In this document: piece after piece, positions 6,482-11,219 of the stretch | Layout: each line of letters opens with the position of its first letter | Numbering within the stretch: the first letter of the stretch is position 1 | Source of the DNA: a bacterium | GTDB lineage: Bacteria; Hydrothermota; UBA3073; JACQXS01; JAUWAR01 | Assembly (NCBI GenBank): GCA_030601965.1 | Contig: JAUWAR010000036.1 | Span: forward strand, 1 to 11,271 | Direction of reading: 5' to 3' | DNA: 11,271 nucleotides | Program-made: the position numbers and the translations under genes | Notes under the pieces: generated by a model | What the model was told of the DNA's origin: nothing | What the model saw: the letters and a program-made list of their open reading frames with translations, nothing else | The model's database searches: none

Positions 6482-8005
6482 TTACAATTCTGCTACTCTT
6501 AATTCTTCAACTTCTAACTTCTTAACTCTTATAATTCTTTGTGCTATTCTTCTGAACAATGGTGCAGAGACAATACTACCTAAATGTCCATTTTTTGGCT
6601 CATTTATGAGTACCAAGATGAGAATATTGGGGTCTGCAACAGGGAAAAATCCTATGAAAGAAGAGACATACTCATCTGGATGGTATTTACCATTACCAGG
6701 TGGACCTGTCCCAGGTGATTTGCCGAAGGCAACTTTAGCACCTGTCCTCCATTTTTGGGCAGTTCCTGTTTTGCCAGCAATGCTCACACCTTTTATTTTT
6801 GCAAGTTTCCCTGTGCCATTTTCCACAACACCATAAAGAAGTTCTCTAATTGTTCTTGCTATTTCTTTTGTGATGACCTCTCGGACAATCTCTTTTTTGG
6901 ATTCATAGATTATACGGTTATCTGTGGAAATAATTTGCTTGATTATTCTTGGTTTAATAAACACCCCATCATTTGCTACAATACTATATGCCATAGCGAG
7001 TTGAAGGCTTGTGCAGCTCATTCCCTGTCCAAAGGCAAGATTAGCAAATTTAATACCTGACCAGTTATCCGGCAACGAGATGGCTTGTCTTGGTTCACCT
7101 GGTAGTTCCACGCCTGTAGGTGTCCCAAATCCGTATGCCCTCATTTCCAGGTAAAGATTGCGTCTGCCAAGTATATTTGTAAGATTAATAAAGGCAACAT
7201 TAGATGAATGCCACACAGCCTCTTCAAATGAGAGAGGTGGATGTTCTTTATGATCCTCAAACCTTCTGCCACATACTTCTATGAATCCCTTTCCGTCTTC
7301 CACAATATCGGTTATGTTCACAAGATTATGACGCAAAAGCCCTGAAATTGTAAGTAGTTTTAATGTTGAGCCAGGTTCAAACAGGTCTGTTACAGGTCTA
7401 TTCTTCCACTTCTTCGAACTTCCTTTTCCACCCATCCCTGGACTATGAACTGGATAGGTTGCCATTGCTAATATCTCACCTGTTTGTGCAGAGATAACAA
7501 TCACATCTCCACTCTTTGCATTTGTAACCTCTATCTGTTTTTGAAGTTCGTCTTCTGCAATTTCCTGAACATCTGCATCAATTGTGAGAACTATACTATA
7601 CGAGGAAAAGGGTGCAAATTCTCTATACCCGGGATACGAATATGGTTTACCCATAGGAGTCTTGCCAACAATCTTCCAGCCTTGCTTACCTCTGAGATAC
7701 TCATCTAACTTATACTCTATACCTTCCAATCCCTTGCCATCAGTCCCAACAAATCCCAGGAGATTTCCGCATAGTGATTTTCGTGGATATATTCTCTTAT
7801 TATCTATAGTAATGGCAAGGATACGCATATTTCTATCATAAATTGTTCCCCTACTCGGTGTAAGCCTCACTTTCTTCATTGAAACCTGACGAACCTCTTT
7901 CTTGAGCCTCTTATGCTGAAAGAGTTGTAAAGAGGCAACTTTACCCATAAAACTAAACCCAATAATGAGGAAACACAGCGCAATAAGATTCAGTCTCTTT
8001 TTCAT
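6482..8005 (-). CDS. ftsI: FtsI/PBP3-like class B penicillin-binding protein (septal transpeptidase)
   Basis: Single-pass inner membrane transpeptidase that cross-links septal peptidoglycan with FtsW. Seen: short cytoplasmic MKKR, one TM helix (about 6-22), dimerisation-domain motif RGTIYDRN (52-59), LTIDADVQ (140-147), then the three penicillin-binding motifs: SxxK as STLK (213-216, nucleophile Ser213), SxN as SSN (267-269) and KTG (412-414). Length 507 is somewhat shorter than the 550-600 of many FtsI; there are no PASTA repeats, which argues against the SpoVD or Firmicute PBP2x type. Residues 430-438 (SPGTGPPGNG region) share an exact 17-nt stretch with murE. The acidic C-terminal tail (KKLEVEELRVAEL) is partly repetitive at DNA level. 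No clear Shine-Dalgarno before ATG 8005. It lies between ftsL and murE, as usual. Confidence 0.96.
   Translation of the reverse strand: MKKRLNLIALCFLIIGFSFMGKVASLQLFQHKRLKKEVRQVSMKKVRLTPSRGTIYDRNMRILAITIDNKRIYPRKSLCGNLLGFVGTDGKGLEGIEYKLDEYLRGKQGWKIVGKTPMGKPYSYPGYREFAPFSSYSIVLTIDADVQEIAEDELQKQIEVTNAKSGDVIVISAQTGEILAMATYPVHSPGMGGKGSSKKWKNRPVTDLFEPGSTLKLLTISGLLRHNLVNITDIVEDGKGFIEVCGRRFEDHKEHPPLSFEEAVWHSSNVAFINLTNILGRRNLYLEMRAYGFGTPTGVELPGEPRQAISLPDNWSGIKFANLAFGQGMSCTSLQLAMAYSIVANDGVFIKPRIIKQIISTDNRIIYESKKEIVREVITKEIARTIRELLYGVVENGTGKLAKIKGVSIAGKTGTAQKWRTGAKVAFGKSPGTGPPGNGKYHPDEYVSSFIGFFPVADPNILILVLINEPKNGHLGSIVSAPLFRRIAQRIIRVKKLEVEELRVAEL
6694..6710. repeat. 17-nt direct repeat, copy in ftsI
   Basis: Identical to 6302-6318; encodes TGPPGNG of FtsI (433-439), on a loop downstream of the KTG motif. 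Here it is followed by a second CCAGGTG. Confidence 0.7.
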
Positions 8006-8014
8006 AATGTATTT

Positions 8015-8090
8015 GTCATTGCGAGCGTCAGCGAAGCAATCTCATTATCACTTGTTTAGATTGCTTCGGGACTTTGTCCCTCGCAATGAC
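8015..8090. repeat. GTCATTGCGAG palindromic element, copy 1 (ftsI-ftsL gap)
   Basis: Terminal inverted repeats GTCATTGCGAG and CTCGCAATGAC; inside, GAAGCAATCT pairs with AGATTGCTTC and GGGAC-TTT-GTCCC forms a second hairpin. MITE-like, with no coding capacity. A related copy lies at 9392-9473. Confidence 0.95.
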
Positions 8091-8100
8091 ATTTTCTTTC

Positions 8101-8124
8101 TTTCGTCATTCGGATTTCGTCATT
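8101..8124. repeat. CGTCATTCGGATTT repeat after ftsL stop
   Basis: Same heptamer series as 3428-3450 with one base different, just downstream of ftsL and adjacent to the palindrome at 8015-8090. Confidence 0.8.
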
Positions 8125-8125
8125 T

Positions 8126-8356
8126 TTAGTACCTCATCCCTCTTTTTTTTGCCTTATCCTCAATATATTTAAGTGAAGACATAGCTGATGCCTCTGCCTC
8201 TAATTTTTTAACCCTCTCAGAAAAGCTTTGCAGAAGTTCTCTTTTCCTGGATACTACCTTTGTCAGGTCCACAGTTTTCTCATATTGAAACAGATAAAGA
8301 ACCGCCAACCCTGAAATAACAACCAAAATAAGAATATACAAAAACGAACTTTTCAT
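8126..8356 (-). CDS. ftsL: FtsL-like divisome protein (short)
   Basis: A 76-residue bitopic protein: short N-terminus MKSS, one hydrophobic helix (about 5-24), then a charged, heptad-patterned region (about 28-66) likely to form a coiled coil, and a basic end KKRGMRY. This is the architecture of FtsL, which bridges FtsB and FtsQ and activates FtsWI. FtsL sequences are too diverged to recognise by motif, so the call rests on topology and position between rsmH and ftsI. The protein is shorter than typical FtsL (90-120). The KYIEDKAKKRGM ending resembles the FtsL/DivIC segment in which a residue run ending in A-x-x-x-G-M closes the domain. Palindromic elements fill both flanking gaps (8015-8090 and 8365-8410). 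Start ATG at 8356 has only a weak purine-rich AAGAAA upstream. Confidence 0.75.
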   Translation of the reverse strand: MKSSFLYILILVVISGLAVLYLFQYEKTVDLTKVVSRKRELLQSFSERVKKLEAEASAMSSLKYIEDKAKKRGMRY

Positions 8357-8364
8357 AATTTCTT

Positions 8365-8410
8365 GGAGTTAAGGCGTAAGCCTTTTATAAAACCCTTACG
8401 GGTTAACTCC
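8365..8410. repeat. 46-bp palindromic element, copy B (ftsL-rsmH gap)
   Basis: Inverted copy of 3376-3421 with one difference, lying in a hairpin tetraloop (GTAA instead of GTGA when read in the same sense), so no stem is broken. Confidence 0.95.
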
Positions 8411-8425
8411 TAACTATCTAATTAT

Positions 8426-9358
8426 CTAACCATCTATTATCTTCTCTGCAACCCTCAATTTCGCACTTCTCGCCCTTCTATTAATCTTCACTTCCTCAAA
8501 ACTCGGTCTTATTGGTTTCTTTGTCAATACCATGAGATGCTCGTTTTCCTTAAAAAACCATTTCACAATTCTATCTTCCAAAGAGTGATAAGAGATACAC
8601 ACAATCCTTCCACCTGATTTCAAGATTTCTACAGCCGATTCTAATCCCTGTTTCAAGTTTAGAAGTTCATCGTTCACCTTTATCCTGAATGCTTGAAAAA
8701 CCCTTGAAAGTGTTTTGCCATGCTTTTGGTATGGAATTACTCTTAAGATACTATCTTTAAGTTCAAATGTTGTTTTCATAGGCAGTGCATTATATATTGA
8801 CCTTGCAATTCTTTTGGCAAACCTCTCCTCACCAAAATCCTCTATAATTTCTTTTATCTCTTTTTCCCCGAAGAAGCGTGCCTCTTTTAAACCATTAAGC
8901 ATTTCAAAACACGGAATACCCTCTGTTCTATCCATCCTCATATCAATCTCTCCATCAAATTTATACCCAAATCCTCTTTCAGGGTCCTCTAACTGAAACG
9001 AAGACATTCCAAGGTCAAACAGCACTCCATCAACTCCGAGGCGTGCCTCTTTTTCTTTAATTACGGTTTTCAAATCCTTGAAATTTCCATGAATAAACTC
9101 AACATTATTTTTAAATTCTGTTAAGTTCTCTCTTGCAATCTTTAAAGACTCCACATCCTTATCTATCCCATAGATTTTAACTTTTAACTTTTGACTTCGG
9201 GGCACCCACGAAAGTGGGTCGTTTGACTTTTCCAATATCGCCTTCGTATGTTCCCCCGTGCCAATAGTGCAATCAACATAAATATGAGGTCGCGACCAGG
9301 AGGTCGCTCCTACAAGAAAGGAAACCACCTCATCCACAAGCACAGGAATATGTTTCAA
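8426..9358 (-). CDS. rsmH: 16S rRNA (cytosine(1402)-N(4))-methyltransferase RsmH (MraW), TTG start
   Basis: SAM-dependent methyltransferase modifying C1402 of 16S rRNA in the decoding site. Seen, numbered from TTG 9358: KHIPVLVDEVV (2-12), SAM motif CTIGTGEHT, DLGMSSFQLEDPERGFGY followed by DGEIDMRMD, RVFQAFRIKVNDEL, ISYHSLEDRIVKWFF and the C-terminal RRARSAKLRVAEK, all family hallmarks. I chose TTG at 9358 because family proteins start just before HIPVL and the frame further upstream (open to 9469, also TTG) is encoded by a dispersed palindrome. No ATG occurs in the upstream extension. With this start the length is 310, as in the family. Two repeat-derived loops lie early in the gene: VGATSWSRP (palindrome half at 9291-9313) and DPLSWVPRSQKLKVK (hairpin plus heptamers at 9175-9219). 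No Shine-Dalgarno is visible, so translation may depend on coupling or the initiator may differ. Confidence 0.93.
   Translation of the reverse strand: MKHIPVLVDEVVSFLVGATSWSRPHIYVDCTIGTGEHTKAILEKSNDPLSWVPRSQKLKVKIYGIDKDVESLKIARENLTEFKNNVEFIHGNFKDLKTVIKEKEARLGVDGVLFDLGMSSFQLEDPERGFGYKFDGEIDMRMDRTEGIPCFEMLNGLKEARFFGEKEIKEIIEDFGEERFAKRIARSIYNALPMKTTFELKDSILRVIPYQKHGKTLSRVFQAFRIKVNDELLNLKQGLESAVEILKSGGRIVCISYHSLEDRIVKWFFKENEHLMVLTKKPIRPSFEEVKINRRARSAKLRVAEKIIDG
9175..9219. repeat. Heptamers plus hairpin inside rsmH
   Basis: TTTTAAC twice and TTTTGAC (9175-9195), followed by hairpin ACCCAC-GAAA-GTGGGT (9204-9219). They encode DPLSWVPRSQKLKVK between the SAM-binding motif and IYGIDKD. Confidence 0.85.
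9291..9313. repeat. Half-copy of the 4800-4858 palindrome inside rsmH
   Basis: Stem GCGACC-AGGA-GGTCGC followed by TCCTAC. It matches the reverse complement of 4800-4822 except for two compensating bases in the stem. Read as VGATSWSRP in RsmH. Confidence 0.85.
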
Positions 9359-9363
9359 ATTCT

Positions 9364-9381
9364 GAATGCTAAATGCTAAAT
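9364..9381. repeat. Heptamer repeat (AATGCTA) before the rsmH start
   Basis: AATGCTA, AATGCTA, AAT: the same unit family as in murD, murF and murE, placed where the rsmH Shine-Dalgarno should be. Confidence 0.75.
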
Positions 9382-9391
9382 CAAACCGAGT

Positions 9392-9473
9392 GTCATTGCG
9401 AGGAGCAAAGCGACGAAGCAATCTTGAATGATATGAGATTGCTTCGTCCCGATAAATCGGGACTCGCAATGAC
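9392..9473. repeat. GTCATTGCGAG palindromic element, copy 2 (rsmH-mraZ gap)
   Basis: Same termini and same GAAGCAATCT/AGATTGCTTC stem as 8015-8090; the second hairpin is GTCCCGA-TAAA-TCGGGAC. It separates mraZ from rsmH and keeps the frame open upstream of rsmH. Confidence 0.95.
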
Positions 9474-9491
9474 AGAAAGGGTATTCAGCAT

Positions 9492-9926
9492 TTACAATTC
9501 CAATCCCTCAAGGTCTCCTATCGTTGAAGGATCGAACTCTTCTTCTTTTTCACTATATTTATCAGGATGCCATATTTCTATTCTATCCAATACACCGATA
9601 ATAGTCGCCTCGTTATCCAGGGATGCAAATCCAAGCAGATGTTGAGGGATTTTTATCCTTCCCTGGCTATCAAGTTTAACTACTTCTGCATTCCCGGAAA
9701 ACCACCTCACAAGCCTTCTTGCTTTCTCATTCCCAAGAGGAAGTGCCTTTAATTTTTTACTAAACTCTCTCCACTGGTCAAGTGCATACACAACCAGACA
9801 CCCATCAAAACCTTTGGTCACAACAAAGGTATCCTCTGCCTCAGGAGACAAGCCCCTGCGAAACTTTACAGGAACAAATACACGCCCTTTCTCTTCTATA
9901 GAATACTGATATTTCCCACTATACAT
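9492..9926 (-). CDS. mraZ: Transcriptional regulator MraZ
   Basis: DNA-binding regulator of the dcw operon, forming a ring of AbrB-like swapped-hairpin domains. The protein shows the double SpoVT-AbrB arrangement: EEKGRVFVP (11-19) and DSQGRIKIP (86-94), the D/E-x-x-GR-x-x-x-P signature of both halves; also WFSGNAEV (75-82). Length 144 is typical. The ATG at 9926 has a good Shine-Dalgarno, AAGGA, five bases upstream. It is the first gene of the operon and follows a sigma70-like promoter and a triple GTGG repeat consistent with autoregulation. A 133-bp gap with a palindromic element separates it from rsmH, whereas these genes are commonly close together in other bacteria. Confidence 0.96.
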   Translation of the reverse strand: MYSGKYQYSIEEKGRVFVPVKFRRGLSPEAEDTFVVTKGFDGCLVVYALDQWREFSKKLKALPLGNEKARRLVRWFSGNAEVVKLDSQGRIKIPQHLLGFASLDNEATIIGVLDRIEIWHPDKYSEKEEEFDPSTIGDLEGLEL

Positions 9927-9940
9927 AATATTCCTTCTTA

Positions 9941-9970
9941 TTCACCACTTTCCACCACTTTTCACCACCA
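9941..9970 (-). promoter_or_regulatory. Putative MraZ operator (three 10-bp-spaced GTGG repeats)
   Basis: On the minus strand three consecutive 10-mers GTGGTGAAAA, GTGGTGGAAA and GTGGTGAATA lie between the -10 and the mraZ Shine-Dalgarno. MraZ is known to bind three or more G-rich direct repeats with one-turn spacing upstream of its own gene (TGGGN boxes in E. coli, AAAGTG-type boxes in Mollicutes). Period, copy number and position match. The exact core (GTGGT/GTGGG-like) differs slightly from the E. coli box. The site overlaps the expected transcription start, which fits repression. Confidence 0.8.
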
Positions 9971-9975
9971 TAAAC

Positions 9976-10003
9976 TTAATACTGCAAGATTTTCATTTGT
10001 CAA
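9976..10003 (-). promoter_or_regulatory. Sigma70-like promoter of the dcw operon
   Basis: On the minus strand, TTGACA (10003-9998), a 16-bp spacer, then TATTAA (9981-9976). The start would fall at about 9968-9970, at the edge of the MraZ boxes and about 42 bp before the mraZ ATG. No other equally good promoter was noticed before the operon. Confidence 0.7.
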
Positions 10004-10025
10004 GTAAAAATATTTATTTATTTTA

Positions 10026-10058
10026 AACTTTTAGGTCTTTTTAACTTTTAGGCCTTTT
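10026..10058. repeat. Two-copy direct repeat in the divergent spacer
   Basis: AACTTTTAGG occurs at 10026-10035 and 10043-10052, each followed by a Y-C-T-T-T-T run, with a 17-bp period. It could be a regulator site or a simple duplication; the sequence does not decide. Confidence 0.5.
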
Positions 10059-10158
10059 GGCTTTCAAGTCTACATATACTTATTCGGCAAAAAAGGGGTG
10101 ACAACTTAAGGGTAAAATTTTTGCAGGATTTTTCTATTCTACAATAAAATAAAAAAAG

Positions 10159-10187
10159 TTGACATTATGGGTTTTTGATAGTATTGC
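10159..10187 (+). promoter_or_regulatory. Promoter-like repeat, copy 1
   Basis: TTGACA, a 17-bp spacer, then TATTGC. The block from TTGACA through the spacer to TATTG is repeated with one mismatch at 10991-11018. The -35 is perfect and the spacing ideal; the -10 is weak. No reading frame follows directly; the DUF5678 gene has its own better promoter 110 bp on. Confidence 0.5.
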
Positions 10188-10210
10188 CCGAAGAAGCGAT
10201 AACTTAAATC

Positions 10211-10242
10211 AGGTGCTCCTTTTTAATATAATACACCTTTTT
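10211..10242 (+). terminator. Weak hairpin followed by T run
   Basis: AGGTG (10211-10215) can pair with CACCT (10234-10238), and five Ts follow. The stem is only 5 bp and the loop 18 nt, so it is a poor intrinsic terminator. It might stop transcription from the promoter-like repeat at 10159 before the DUF5678 promoter. Low confidence. Confidence 0.2.
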
Positions 10243-10271
10243 ACAATGAAATAAATTTTTTTAAAAAATAC

Positions 10272-10300
10272 TTGACAAATAAGTAAGAATGGCGTATTAA
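10272..10300 (+). promoter_or_regulatory. Strong sigma70-like promoter of the DUF5678/protease pair
   Basis: TTGACA (10272-10277), exact 17-bp spacer, TATTAA (10295-10300). The start would fall at about 10306-10308, giving a leader of about 14 nt that holds a near-perfect Shine-Dalgarno, AAGGAGGTG (10310-10318), just before ATG 10321. The -35 and -10 hexamers are the same as those of the mraZ promoter. Confidence 0.8.
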
Positions 10301-10320
10301 AACAATAGAAAGGAGGTGAG

Positions 10321-10530
10321 ATGAATTTAAATAAAGAGAATAAGATAGTTGACCTAACCAAGATTTCAAAAAAATATCCTGAAATGTGGGTAGCTTTATC
10401 TCAGACTTCTCATGTTGCCAAGGGAGTGGGTAAGACTCTTCGAGAAGCCGTCAAAAAAGCCGAAGCAAACGGAGAAAAAGATGGCATCTTTTTTAAAGTA
10501 CCCCCGAAAAACACCGCATACGTGTTTTAA
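10321..10530 (+). CDS. Small DUF5678-like protein
   Basis: A 69-residue protein I assign to the DUF5678 type: an aromatic-Trp strand (MWVALSQ, about 22-28), a polar turn (TSHVAKGVGKT), a short helix (LREAVKKAEANG, about 40-51) and the ending FFKVPPKNTAYVF. The W-V-A-L-S, G-K-T-x-x-E-A and F-K-V-P-P positions are those I recall for the family; function is unknown. The start is certain from AAGGAGGTG and ATG spacing. The stop overlaps the next gene's ATG (TAATG), so the two proteins are likely made in linked amounts and may interact. No TM segment or signal peptide. It faintly resembles HicB-like antitoxin folds (strand, turn, E-A-x-x-x-A helix), but it lacks the full HicB pattern and has no HicA partner. 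Confidence 0.85.
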   Translation: MNLNKENKIVDLTKISKKYPEMWVALSQTSHVAKGVGKTLREAVKKAEANGEKDGIFFKVPPKNTAYVF

Positions 10531-10958
10531 TGAAATTCAGATATACTAAGTTTCCTTTTAATCCTTCGCCAGCTTTTCCCACAAAGATATCAAGTTTACG
10601 GCCATGGCTTCAAACACGTATATATGACACAAACAAAAAAGTCTGTAGCCCATGGTTTTATGCGTTAGTGGATTCGGGTGCGGATTTTTGCCTTTTTCAA
10701 AAAAGTATTGGTGAATTTGTTGGATTAAGTAATATTACTTCAGGCAAGAAACAAGAATTGTCTGGTCTTGGTGGAAGTGTGGTTGCATATTTTCATAATA
10801 TCATTCTGGAAGTTGGAGGATATAGACATAAATGTTATGCAGGATTTGTAGACGATTCTAAACTTCCAATAAATCTTTTAGGACAAGAAGGATTTTTCAA
10901 TCTTTATGAGATAAAATTTGACTATTCTAAAAAGAGATTTGACTTAAAAAAGGTATAG
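10530..10958 (+). CDS. Retropepsin-like single-domain aspartic protease
   Basis: A 142-residue protein with the catalytic aspartic protease triplet in hydrophobic-D-S-G-A context: YALVDSGADFCLF (44-56), Asp48 being the predicted catalytic residue. A second family element, LLGQEGFF (116-123), matches the I-L-G motif of retropepsins, followed by the closing strand FDLKK. There is a single D-S-G-A, so it should act as a homodimer. No signal peptide, membrane segment or prodomain is evident, so a cytoplasmic role is likely. It starts at ATG 10530 with a one-base overlap with the DUF5678 stop and no Shine-Dalgarno of its own, implying translational coupling. Substrate unknown; the partner upstream is an obvious candidate regulator or substrate. 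The gene ends 32 bp before a promoter-like repeat. Confidence 0.88.
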   Translation: MKFRYTKFPFNPSPAFPTKISSLRPWLQTRIYDTNKKVCSPWFYALVDSGADFCLFQKSIGEFVGLSNITSGKKQELSGLGGSVVAYFHNIILEVGGYRHKCYAGFVDDSKLPINLLGQEGFFNLYEIKFDYSKKRFDLKKV

Positions 10959-10990
10959 CAAACAAATAGATAATTCCCCTAAAATATTTA

Positions 10991-11019
10991 TTGACATTTT
11001 GGGTTTTTGATAGTATTGT
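10991..11019 (+). promoter_or_regulatory. Promoter-like repeat, copy 2
   Basis: TTGACA, 17-bp spacer, TATTGT. One mismatch to copy 1 (10159) across the first 28 bases; similarity fades after the -10 region, though AAGAAG-type sequence follows both. It lies 35 bp before the small frame at 11054, whose Shine-Dalgarno it would transcribe. Confidence 0.6.
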
Positions 11020-11053
11020 ATAAAGAAGTGAAGATTTATCAAAAGAGGTTGGG

Positions 11054-11146
11054 ATGTTTGGCAGGATGAGGAGAAGACTATATTTGCGTGGGTTGGGAAA
11101 TCTTGAAGAAGGGAGATGGTTGGGTGACAAAAGGAAGAAAAAATAA
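11054..11146 (+). CDS. Possible 30-aa Arg/Lys-rich miniprotein
   Basis: A short frame from ATG 11054 to TAA 11146, with AAAGAGG five bases before the ATG and a promoter-like repeat 35 bp upstream. The predicted peptide starts MFGRMRRRLYLRG and ends KRKKK; it is strongly basic, with no recognisable domain. It overlaps the SEC-C frame by 23 bases in another phase, so its translation could deliver ribosomes to the SEC-C start. I do not recognise it. It may instead be a non-coding leader or the remnant of a frameshifted gene. Low confidence. Confidence 0.35.
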   Translation: MFGRMRRRLYLRGLGNLEEGRWLGDKRKKK

Positions 11147-11219
11147 GAAGAAGATTGGTAGAAACGATCCTTGCCCTTGTGGGAGTGGAAAGAAATATAA
11201 AAAATGTTGCGGCCGGTAA
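11124..11219 (+). CDS. Stand-alone SEC-C zinc-knuckle miniprotein
   Basis: A 31-residue frame from GTG 11124, with GGGAG eight bases upstream, ending TAA. Its C-terminal half, RNDPCPCGSGKKYKKCCGR, is a textbook SEC-C motif (C-x-C-x8-C-C), the zinc-binding tail of SecA also found in many unrelated proteins. The N-terminal half is Lys/Arg rich (VTKGRKNKKKIG). The same frame is open back to 11070, so GTG 11088 or TTG 11103 are alternative starts, but no ATG exists. Free SEC-C miniproteins are common in bacteria and their role is uncertain; SEC-C domains bind zinc and can contact ribosomes or SecB-like partners. It is not part of a SecA gene here. Confidence 0.7.
   Translation: MTKGRKNKKKIGRNDPCPCGSGKKYKKCCGR

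Larger units (their letters stand above)
9927..10320. other. Divergent intergenic region between the dcw operon and the DUF5678/protease module
   Basis: A 394-bp, strongly AT-rich divergent control region with no credible gene. From left to right it holds the mraZ Shine-Dalgarno, the MraZ boxes, the minus-strand promoter, a two-copy direct repeat (10026-10058), a plus-strand promoter-like repeat (10159-10187), a weak hairpin (10211-10242), and the promoter and Shine-Dalgarno of the DUF5678 gene (10272-10318). Nothing recognisable was seen at 10060-10158. Confidence 0.7.

Noticed and set aside
9359..9469. N-terminal extension of RsmH to an upstream TTG
   Set aside because: The extra 37 residues come from a dispersed palindrome and heptamers, lack an ATG, and precede the normal family N-terminus. 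Kept as a question in the findings.
8015..9473. The two GTCATTGCGAG elements as ends of one composite transposon
   Set aside because: Between them lie only ftsL and rsmH and no transposase; each element is itself a complete palindrome, so they are independent copies.
9373..9645. Plus-strand frame starting MLNQTECHCEEQSDEAI
   Set aside because: This peptide comes from the GTCATTGCGAG palindrome and the antisense of mraZ; such peptides are a known false ORF type.
10321..10530. HicB-type antitoxin
   Set aside because: Some resemblance in the Trp strand and E-A-x-x-x-A helix, but the FKVPP ending fits DUF5678 better and no HicA toxin is adjacent.
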